A stretch of 8,067 bases of DNA from CAZNLH01 sp964573995 (GTDB taxonomy: Bacteria; Gemmatimonadota; CAZMKB01; CAZNLH01). Every line of letters begins with the position of its first letter. The stretch's first letter is position 1. The notes beneath the pieces are model-generated. The model made no database searches. It was not told the DNA's origin and saw nothing but the letters and a program-made list of their open reading frames with translations. Shown one piece after another: positions 1 through 5,276 of the stretch. The translations under genes and the position numbers were made by a program. Where the stretch lies: contig CAZNLH010000059.1 in assembly GCA_964573995.1 (NCBI GenBank), forward strand, positions 1 to 8,067, given 5' to 3'.

Positions 1-36
1 TCTTTAAGGGAGTATTACTTCAAAGGAGAGAAACAG

Positions 37-492
37 ATGAAAAATCTACTTACCGCGACCATTGCATTGATCCTCTTGGTTGGCCTCGGCTTGACCGAAG
101 CAAGGGCACAGATGTGCTTCGATTTCGACCTCTACTGCGATGGCCTCGAGTTGAACCTGAACAACGGCGTCATTACAGGTTACTGGCGAAACACCGATTG
201 CGCCGGCACCGATGTTCCTGTCTCCGGAATGGTCATGAATGGTCAGGTTGGTTACGGCGGTTATGTCCGGTGCAACTCCAGTACTGACCCGTGTCCATCC
301 GGCCACGACTGGGGGTTCTTTATCGATGCTCCCCTGGACAACACGATGGATATGTACTCGAACACTGGTACCGGATGGACCTTGTGGATCGACGAATTGG
401 CCTATACTAACACCCCGGGCCCCTGCCCATTCGCTCCTGAACTCCGTTACCCGGATGTTACGGCAAGTTGGATGGTGTTGAACGAGAAGTAG
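37..492 (+). CDS. Small Cys-rich secreted protein, function unknown
   Basis: The 151-residue product begins with a clear Sec signal peptide: a Lys near the start, then a Leu/Ile/Val-rich core, then an A-R-A cleavage site at about residues 22-24. The mature part of about 127 residues is acidic, rich in Gly, Asn, Asp, Tyr and Trp, and contains six cysteines (in contexts MCF, YCD, DCA, RCN, PCP, PCP). An even number of Cys in an exported domain suggests three disulfides. The alternation of polar and aromatic residues suggests a beta-rich fold. The ATG is well supported by AAAGGAG at 22-28, 8 nt upstream. The gene appears to stand alone, because a strong terminator follows directly and the next gene is on the other strand. 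Its promoter lies outside the window. I do not recognise the family. The secreted location is well supported; the function is not assignable. Confidence 0.8.
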   Translation: MKNLLTATIALILLVGLGLTEARAQMCFDFDLYCDGLELNLNNGVITGYWRNTDCAGTDVPVSGMVMNGQVGYGGYVRCNSSTDPCPSGHDWGFFIDAPLDNTMDMYSNTGTGWTLWIDELAYTNTPGPCPFAPELRYPDVTASWMVLNEK

Positions 493-501
493 TATCAGTT
501 C

Positions 502-556
502 AGGACAGAAAATGTCCTCAGCGGCGGGAGAGATTAATCCTTCCCGCCGCTCTTTT
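502..556 (+). terminator. Rho-independent terminator after the Cys-rich secreted protein
   Basis: A perfect 10-bp GC-rich stem (AGCGGCGGGA at 520-529 with TCCCGCCGCT at 542-551, 12-nt loop) runs directly into CTTTTT. A smaller 6-bp hairpin (AGGACA at 502-507 with TGTCCT at 513-518) sits just upstream, so the transcript end carries two adjacent hairpins. The stem begins 27 nt after the stop codon at 490-492. Confidence 0.85.
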
Positions 557-628
557 TACCCTGCAGATTCTATTCACCACATCATGGTTATTATAAGACC
601 AATGGTGAGTGTATCAACGCATATTGTC

Positions 629-657
629 AGAGAGAAACAGGTCCACTTGTAGACCTG
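629..657 (-). terminator. Probable terminator of the minus-strand LolA-like gene
   Basis: Read on the minus strand, CAGGTC (657-652) and GACCTG (643-638) form a 6-bp stem with an 8-nt loop, followed by the U-rich run TTTCTCTCT (637-629). It lies about 35 nt past the stop codon of the minus-strand gene at 693. The stem is short, so confidence is moderate. The rest of the 557-692 gap holds nothing else that I can identify. Confidence 0.5.
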
Positions 658-692
658 ACAGCATCCCTTTCTAACAGATATCGAAGGGGTTG

Positions 693-1493
693 TCATTGAT
701 TACCGGCTGGCAGGCTAAAGAGTTTCTCTGAGATCTCTGGATTGTATCTGGCATCAATGACCCGGCTCTCCTGTACGAGTTCATCGCGGTAATAGAACAG
801 GACACGGGTGGCGGTCTGGATACCGTCAAACGCCCTGTATCTTCCCATCATCACGCGTACCGGAATGGCGCCAAGACTTGAGTAAAGGGTATAGTCCAGT
901 CTCACCAGAAGGAACGTCTCAGCATCGAACCAGAGTCTGCTCTGATCACCCTCCACATCAGTTAAATTGAGAACGAGTACGCTCCGATTGTCAAGGGTGT
1001 CAGCGACGACTACACTGAGGATGGAACGGTCGTCCATGGCACCATGAAGGAGGAGAATCGGAATGTGCTTGATACTCCTCCTCCTGCCCTCCGCTATGAA
1101 GTCCGGACCTTTCGTACGCTGCACTCCCTTGATTGTCCAGGCATCGAGTCCATCATAGAGTTGCGTGATCTTCCGCGTTCCAATATCGATGTCGGCTCGC
1201 ACCTTGTCCGGGAACCTGTAATCTTCAACTGCATGGCCTTTTGTCGGGTTTCCATCCTTGTCGTAAGTCGTTATCGTGCTCTCAAGCCTCATGGTCTTCA
1301 ACCCGCCTGCGAGGCCGGCAACGCCGTAGGCATCCAGAGAGCGCTGGACAAGCAGTTTCGGATCGATGCTTGAATTTATATCGGCGGCATGGCCAGCACC
1401 TGTCTTGCCCTGTTCAATGACGAAGGTGGAACAACGAACACCAAAAACGACACAGACCAGCGGTAACACCAGGTGTATTATTCCTCTCTTCAT
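693..1493 (-). CDS. Exported LolA-like / outer-membrane lipoprotein-sorting family protein
   Basis: The product has 266 residues when started at the ATG at 1493, which has a good Shine-Dalgarno (AAGGAAGGA, about 6 nt upstream). An upstream in-frame GTG at 1523 lacks one, and its extra residues would spoil the signal peptide. Residues 1-21 are a signal sequence (K-R, then a Leu/Val-rich core) ending in V-R-C-S. The Cys at 21 is lipobox-like, but Arg at -1 is atypical, so lipoprotein status is doubtful. The body has the pattern of the LolA-like half-barrel family: a G-G-L-K-T segment, a PDKVR segment, a Y-D-G-x-x-A-W segment around the middle, then L-W-F-D-A-E-T-F, a D-G-I-Q-T-A-T-R strand and a C-terminal N-P-E-I-S-E-K-L-F-S-L-P tail. 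Such proteins are periplasmic or outer-membrane associated and bind lipids or lipoproteins; the exact substrate is unknown. It is transcribed divergently from the DNA-glycosylase operon. It is not canonical LolA, because no LolB partner is nearby and only general sequence features match. Confidence 0.78.
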   Translation of the reverse strand: MKRGIIHLVLPLVCVVFGVRCSTFVIEQGKTGAGHAADINSSIDPKLLVQRSLDAYGVAGLAGGLKTMRLESTITTYDKDGNPTKGHAVEDYRFPDKVRADIDIGTRKITQLYDGLDAWTIKGVQRTKGPDFIAEGRRRSIKHIPILLLHGAMDDRSILSVVVADTLDNRSVLVLNLTDVEGDQSRLWFDAETFLLVRLDYTLYSSLGAIPVRVMMGRYRAFDGIQTATRVLFYYRDELVQESRVIDARYNPEISEKLFSLPAGNQ

Positions 1494-1594
1494 ATCACTT
1501 TCCTTCCTTATTCCCCTTACCACTCAATAGAAAAGACCCCCTACGTCTACTATCGAGAAGAAAAGGTGGCACCAGAATATGCCCTTATGACAAA

Positions 1595-1621
1595 ATTGTA
1601 CTGGATGATGCATCCTGTCAA
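1595..1621 (-). promoter_or_regulatory. Candidate sigma70-type promoter for the LolA-like gene
   Basis: On the minus strand there is a perfect -35 TTGACA (1621-1616) and a -10 TACAAT (1600-1595, 5 of 6 matches). The spacer is 15 nt, shorter than the optimal 17. The predicted start near 1588 leaves a leader of about 95 nt. The spacer itself is an inverted repeat, GGATG-ATG-CATCC (1603-1615), which could be a repressor site. This is inferred from sequence only. Confidence 0.4.
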
Positions 1622-1659
1622 CCATGTCCGTATTGAGAATCAACCAGCAGATAAATCCA

Positions 1660-1707
1660 TTGACACGGTAGGTGACCTGTTTTATCTTGCATGTGATGGA
1701 ATGCAAG
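1660..1707 (+). promoter_or_regulatory. Candidate promoter and operator-like inverted repeat for the UDG-LPS operon
   Basis: A perfect -35 TTGACA (1660-1665) is followed at exactly 17 nt by TATCTT (1683-1688, 4 of 6 matches). Overlapping the -10 and the start point is a 7-bp inverted repeat, CTTGCAT (1686-1692) and ATGCAAG (1701-1707), with an 8-nt spacer. It could be an operator or a 5'-end hairpin in the mRNA. Transcription would begin near 1695, giving a leader of about 46 nt before the ATG at 1741. Confidence 0.45.
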
Positions 1708-1740
1708 GCCCGATCGATCAATATGCCCCCATCTTGAGAG

Positions 1741-2373
1741 ATGTCACTCGTTAGTCATACCCATCCACGAAATCGTGACGAGGCGGCCTTCCTCGACCAG
1801 TTGCACCGGGAGATAGAGGACTGCCGGCGCTGTATCCTGTCCGAGAGCCGAAGCCGAGTCGTGTTCGGCGCGGGCCGCTGCGACGCCGACATCATGTTTG
1901 TGGGCGAGGCGCCGGGCTATCATGAAGACGTTCAGGGGCTCCCCTTCGTCGGATCGGCAGGAGGGCTCCTGAGCGAACTCCTCGAGGCGATCGGGATCAA
2001 GCGTCAAGAAGTATACATAACGAACGTCAACAAATGCAAACCCCCCGAGAACCGAACTCCAACAGCGGAAGAGATACGGGCCTGCAGGCCATATCTGGAA
2101 AAACAGATCGCGATCATCAAGCCTCGTATCCTCTGCTCCCTGGGCAACAACGCCACCCAGACGCTCATGGGCAAGCGGGTCAGTATCTCAAAAGTGAGAG
2201 GTCGTCCCTTCCAGATAGATCACTACTTCCTATTCCCGATGTTTCACCCCGCCGCCGCCCTGCACCTCGGCTCGAGAATAGATGAAGTTCGTGAAGACTT
2301 CCGGAGGCTCAAGGAATTCATCGGATCGAATCCACGTCCCCAGGCCAGCCTTGAACAGATGGAACTCTTCTAA
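1741..2373 (+). CDS. Type 4 (Fe-S) uracil-DNA glycosylase
   Basis: This enzyme removes uracil from DNA as the first step of base-excision repair. The 210-residue product has the family 4 layout. C28-x2-C31 near the N-terminus and C99 plus C115 (in N-K-C-K-P-P-E-N-R and R-A-C-R-P-Y-L contexts) are the four expected ligands of the [4Fe-4S] cluster. The uracil-pocket motif G-E-A-P-G lies at 55-59, followed by E-D at 62-63 and G-x-P-F-V-G at 66-71, with the second active-site motif F-H-P-A-A at 168-172. The length is typical. The C-terminal end is Q-M-E-L-F (206-210), resembling the bacterial beta-clamp binding consensus Q-L-x-L-F. An in-frame stop at 1735-1737 makes the ATG at 1741 the first possible start. 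It lacks a well-spaced Shine-Dalgarno, since GAGAG directly abuts the ATG. It is the first gene of the unit, 21 nt before the glycosyltransferase. Confidence 0.93.
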   Translation: MSLVSHTHPRNRDEAAFLDQLHREIEDCRRCILSESRSRVVFGAGRCDADIMFVGEAPGYHEDVQGLPFVGSAGGLLSELLEAIGIKRQEVYITNVNKCKPPENRTPTAEEIRACRPYLEKQIAIIKPRILCSLGNNATQTLMGKRVSISKVRGRPFQIDHYFLFPMFHPAAALHLGSRIDEVREDFRRLKEFIGSNPRPQASLEQMELF

Positions 2374-2394
2374 TTCCGCTTCTTTCAAAAGGCG

Positions 2395-3516
2395 ATGGAA
2401 CCTCCTTACAAGAAGATACTGGTAATACGCCTCGGTTCTCTCGGCGACATACTCCTTGCAACGCCGGTATTGAGGGCGATCAAGAGGCGGAACCAGGAGA
2501 GCGAGGTCCATTTCCTCCTGAAATCCGCCTATGCCGATCTCCTGGTCTGTAACGAGAACGTCGACGAGATAATCCGGCTGGATTCATCCACGGGTCTCGG
2601 GGGCCTCATGGGACTGGCCCGGCGGCTCAGGGGGCGTTACGACCTCCTGGTAGACCTCCACCGCTCGCTAAGGAGCTTTGTCCTGAGGTCATTCATCGGG
2701 GCGACCCGCACGTTAAAATACCCGAAGGGAGTCCTGAGACGAACCCTGATGATACAAACGGGTTGGAAGGCCGCCTCTCTCAAGAATCCCATCCCCGAAC
2801 GTTACCTGATGGCGCTCGAGCCGATGGGGATCGAGCCGGACGGCGAGGGGCTCGACCTTGTGATCCCGGACACTATCAGGAGTGAGGTCGATTCCATCCT
2901 GGAGAGAGAGACCGGACCGTCCACTTCCACCTGCCCAATTATGGTGCCCCATAGCGCCAAAGAGGGACCCGGCTCTTATTTTTCAATCGCCCCCGGGGCC
3001 AGGTGGGCGACGAAAAGGTGGCTGCCTGAACGATTCGCACGGGTCGCCGATATCCTGGCCGAGAGATATCGACTGGTGCCTATACTGATAGGTGACCATC
3101 AAGATCAGCCCCTTTCGCTCTCGATCGTCAGGGGTATGAACAGCCCCGCAATCGACATGTCGGGGAAACTGGGCCTCCTCGAGACGGGCTCCGTCATAGA
3201 GAGGTCGCGCCTCCTGGTCTGCAACGACTCCGGCCTCATGCACATGGCCGCTGCCCTGTCCACGCCGATCGTCGCCGTCTTCGGGCCGACGACACGGGAA
3301 CTCGGCTTCTATCCATATCATGCCACCTCGGAGGTGGTCTCATCGGATATCCCGTGCAGGCCTTGCCACCACATCGGAAGCGACAAGTGCCCCCTCGGCC
3401 ACCACATGTGCATGCAGGAAGTGACGGTCGAGGAGGTCGTAGAGGCCGCTTCACGCCTCATGGAGCCGGCCGGAGACATGGTCCCGGGAGGGAGAGTGAG
3501 CAATGCGTGCCGCTGA
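2395..3516 (+). CDS. GT9-family glycosyltransferase, ADP-heptose:LPS heptosyltransferase II-like
   Basis: The 373-residue product is a GT-B fold enzyme of family GT9, expected to transfer heptose from ADP-heptose to the lipopolysaccharide inner core at the cytoplasmic face of the inner membrane. The N-terminal domain opens with I-R-L-G-S-L-G-D at 11-18, where D18 matches the conserved catalytic Asp. The nucleotide-sugar domain contains A-P-G-A-R-W-A-T-K-R-W-L at about 199-210 and N-D-S-G-L-M-H at 277-283, followed by P-I-V-A-V-F-G-P-T. Four cysteines at 321, 324, 332 and 339 (C-x2-C-x7-C-x6-C, with two His between the last two) form a cluster that I recall from many WaaF-like proteins. The sugar donor could differ from heptose. 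The start codon has only a weak AAAAGG, very close to the ATG. The 3' end overlaps waaA by 14 nt, implying translational coupling. Confidence 0.88.
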   Translation: MEPPYKKILVIRLGSLGDILLATPVLRAIKRRNQESEVHFLLKSAYADLLVCNENVDEIIRLDSSTGLGGLMGLARRLRGRYDLLVDLHRSLRSFVLRSFIGATRTLKYPKGVLRRTLMIQTGWKAASLKNPIPERYLMALEPMGIEPDGEGLDLVIPDTIRSEVDSILERETGPSTSTCPIMVPHSAKEGPGSYFSIAPGARWATKRWLPERFARVADILAERYRLVPILIGDHQDQPLSLSIVRGMNSPAIDMSGKLGLLETGSVIERSRLLVCNDSGLMHMAAALSTPIVAVFGPTTRELGFYPYHATSEVVSSDIPCRPCHHIGSDKCPLGHHMCMQEVTVEEVVEAASRLMEPAGDMVPGGRVSNACR

Positions 3517-4819
3517 CCGATTCCTGTACGATACCATCGGGCTCCCCGTGATGATCGCGGGCCTCGGGGCCGTCTCCCCATTCGTACCGAAGATCAGGCG
3601 CGGGTTCAGCGAGAGGAGGGGCCTGTGGAAGAGATTGCAGGAATCACTGTCGAGGTGCCCGGAGGAAGCCAAGCCACGATTCTGGTTCCACGCCTCATCG
3701 GCGGGAGAATTCATCCAATCCCGGCCGCTGCTGGAAGACATAAGAGCATCCTGTCCCGGGGCGCTGATCGCAGCAACCTATTTCTCGCCGTCGGCGGACC
3801 GCGTGGTAAAGAAATCGCCCCTTGTGGACGTTTCATCGTACCTTCCCGTAGATACAAAGGGGAACGCGAATCGGATGTTCTCACTCCTTCGTCCCGACCT
3901 GGTCATCTTCTCCAGATACGACGTCTGGCCGAACATCGTCTGGGAGGCCTGCCGGCGCAATTGCCCTGCGGTCCTGATAAACGCCACCATGAGCCCGGAA
4001 TCATCCAGGATCCGTTGGCCGGCGAAGACCTTTCACGGCAGGCTCTATTCAGACCTGGAACTCATCTGCGTCACTACAAGGGAGGACCGCGAACACTTTC
4101 TTTCGATCGGGGTTCCCGCATGGAAGATCGAGGTGGCCGGCGACACAAAGTACGACGAGGTCTACAACCGGGTGGCGGCAGCCGGGGTAGGGAAATCCCC
4201 GTTGAAGCCCCTCTCCGGTGACGGGAGGATGGTCATAGGGGGAAGCACCTGGCCGCCCGACGAGAAGATCCTTCTCGACGCATTCGGAGAGATCAGGAAG
4301 ACCTGCCCCGATCTCTCGCTCATCCTTGTGCCGCACGAGCCCACTGCCCGCCGCGTCCGTGGATTGACACAGCGCATCCTGGGCATGGGATTCGCGGTGG
4401 AGTCCTATTCCGCCGTAACTGGGGGCGGCGGGCGAATCGAAGGCAAGGAGGTCGATGTCCTGATAGTCGATGAGGTCGGTCCACTGGCAGGACTATACGG
4501 CTCGGCCGATATCGCCTATGTGGGGGGCGGATTTTCCAGTGGTATCCACAATGTCCTCGAACCTGCTTCTCTCGGGGTACCCGTCATTATCGGTCCGAAG
4601 CATCGCAAGGCGCCGGAGGCGATTTCACTGGTCCGTGATGGAGGAGCCACTGTGGTAACATCCGCGGAGGAAGCAAAGAGGTCGATCTCGGGCCTCCTTG
4701 GCGACGATCAGCGACTCGAATCGATGGGGGCGGCAGCCCTCGACAGCGTAAGGAAGAACCTCGGTGCCACCGGACGAGTCATGGCAATACTACGCACTAC
4801 ATTTCCACTGCCAATTTGA
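3503..4819 (+). CDS. waaA: 3-deoxy-D-manno-octulosonic acid (Kdo) transferase
   Basis: WaaA (KdtA) adds Kdo from CMP-Kdo to the lipid A precursor at the inner membrane, the first step of core assembly. The 438-residue product starts with a hydrophobic membrane-anchoring segment at roughly residues 8-28. H-A-S-S-A-G-E at 63-69 carries the Glu of the S-x-G-E motif regarded as the catalytic base. Further family motifs follow in order: Y-D-V-W-P-N at 139-144, G-D-T-K-Y-D-E-V, G-S-T-W-P-P-D-E, L-I-L-V-P-H-E-P, A-Y-V-G-G-G-F and H-N-V-L-E-P-A at 349-355. The central motif has Tyr-Asp where proteobacterial enzymes have Thr-Glu, a variant I associate with Bacteroidetes/Chlorobi-type enzymes. A purine-rich GGGAGGGAGAG upstream serves the ATG inside the end of the previous gene. 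It is the last gene of its unit, and a hairpin starts at the stop codon. The number of Kdo residues added cannot be read from sequence. Confidence 0.95.
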   Translation: MRAADRFLYDTIGLPVMIAGLGAVSPFVPKIRRGFSERRGLWKRLQESLSRCPEEAKPRFWFHASSAGEFIQSRPLLEDIRASCPGALIAATYFSPSADRVVKKSPLVDVSSYLPVDTKGNANRMFSLLRPDLVIFSRYDVWPNIVWEACRRNCPAVLINATMSPESSRIRWPAKTFHGRLYSDLELICVTTREDREHFLSIGVPAWKIEVAGDTKYDEVYNRVAAAGVGKSPLKPLSGDGRMVIGGSTWPPDEKILLDAFGEIRKTCPDLSLILVPHEPTARRVRGLTQRILGMGFAVESYSAVTGGGGRIEGKEVDVLIVDEVGPLAGLYGSADIAYVGGGFSSGIHNVLEPASLGVPVIIGPKHRKAPEAISLVRDGGATVVTSAEEAKRSISGLLGDDQRLESMGAAALDSVRKNLGATGRVMAILRTTFPLPI

Positions 4820-4843
4820 TACAAGCCTTAAGCCTTGTATTTC
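4819..4843 (+). terminator. Hairpin at the waaA stop codon, weak terminator
   Basis: ATACAAG (4819-4825) pairs with CTTGTAT (4834-4840) across an 8-nt loop, followed by only a short U run before CCC. It begins on the last base of the waaA stop codon. The stem is AT-rich and the tract short, so on its own it is a poor terminator. A closely related but better one lies 129 nt downstream. Confidence 0.4.
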
Positions 4844-4946
4844 CCTGTAAAAGAGGCTGTTACCCTCCATTCCAGCCCGAGAAGGGAAAATTGACCTCGT
4901 TCGACTTGCAAGAGGGAGACCTATCCACACATTCAAACAAAGGGAT

Positions 4947-4973
4947 AATACAAGGTTTTAACCTTGTATTTTT
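4947..4973 (+). terminator. Terminator of the UDG-GT9-waaA unit
   Basis: AATACAAGGTT (4947-4957) and AACCTTGTATT (4960-4970) are perfect 11-nt complements separated by two bases; the innermost pairs would open to form the loop. The 3' arm runs into TTTTT (4969-4973). The stem outer sequence is the same as in the hairpin at 4819-4840. The arm is preceded by AT-rich sequence on the other strand too, but the U run is clear only on the plus strand. Confidence 0.7.
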
Positions 4974-5106
4974 CGAGCGAGGAAATTATTTCCCGGTCTT
5001 TCGCTTAAGTTCATCCGTTTTCCTGCCTTCGATCTACTTCCCTTTCGATATCACTCATCCTCCCCTCTAACATTTAACATTATACCACCATCCTTTGTCT
5101 ATAGTT

Positions 5107-5211
5107 TGAGGATCCCGTACGAGCGGGCTCCTCATCACCCAAACCGCACTTGCACGGTGCCGCTGAAAGGGGTATTTTTCAATTCGGCGCGCTCCTCGAG
5201 TGAGGTATAAA
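5107..5211 (+). promoter_or_regulatory. Structured upstream region of the TonB receptor gene
   Basis: A strong hairpin pairs TGAGGA-CCCG (5107-5117) with CGGG-TCCTCA (5124-5134), with one T/C mismatch. A second pairs ACCG (5143-5146) with CGGT (5155-5158). Possible -10 elements are TATTTT (5173-5178, 17 nt after TTGCAC) and TATAAA (5206-5211); the latter lies beside CCTC-GAGT-GAGG at 5194-5205. Receptors of this class are usually controlled by metal, cofactor or siderophore supply, so an operator or attenuator here is reasonable, but no known riboswitch core or Fur-type box is evident. Confidence 0.3.
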
Positions 5212-5276
5212 TCGAGATACGCAAGGCCGATCGGGCGGCTCCATGCGCGAGTAGATTGGCCTACAGGGCGACAACG

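Larger units (their letters stand above)
4819..4993. repeat. Two diverged copies of a two-hairpin element, 129 nt apart
   Basis: Copy 1 has the ATACAAG/CTTGTAT hairpin at 4819-4840 and then a small hairpin, GAGG (4853-4856) with CCTC (4864-4867). Copy 2 has the same ATACAAG/CTTGTAT arms at 4948-4969 and then GGAAA (4981-4985) with TTTCC (4989-4993). The first hairpin is conserved in sequence in its outer arms. The second hairpin keeps its position (33-34 nt from the unit start) but not its sequence. Confidence 0.5.
4820..5276. other. Intergenic region of about 450 bp, no convincing gene
   Basis: The left half is AT-richer and holds the repeated hairpins. An open frame from 4816 exists here, but it begins at a TTG within the waaA stop region, has no ribosome site and its translation merely mirrors the repeat. 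Around 5079-5088 the minus strand shows a perfect extended -10 (TGGTATAAT). From 5107 onward the sequence becomes GC-rich and strongly folded, forming the probable leader of the receptor gene. I found no RNA gene or attachment site that I could name. Confidence 0.6.

Noticed and set aside
1473..1754. 93-codon plus-strand open frame in the divergent intergenic region
   Set aside because: It overlaps the start of the minus-strand gene and both candidate promoters, has no ribosome site, and its composition is unlike a folded protein.
3625..4221. 198-codon plus-strand frame inside waaA
   Set aside because: It is an out-of-frame shadow of waaA, which has all its family motifs in the other frame.
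4816..5070. 84-codon open frame after waaA
   Set aside because: It begins with TTG over the waaA stop, has no ribosome site, and its internal repeat reflects the duplicated hairpins, including a terminator.
5090..5170. Group II intron remnant on the minus strand
   Set aside because: The minus-strand run with GAGCCCG and CGTACGGGATC recalls a helix near intron-encoded proteins, but there is no reverse transcriptase, no domain V and no boundaries; a chance hairpin explains it.
5100..5250. Cobalamin or other known riboswitch upstream of the TonB receptor
   Set aside because: GGTGCCG followed by GAAAGGGG is superficially like the start of a cobalamin riboswitch, but the conserved core and the B12-box sequences do not follow on the plus strand, and the reverse strand shows none either.
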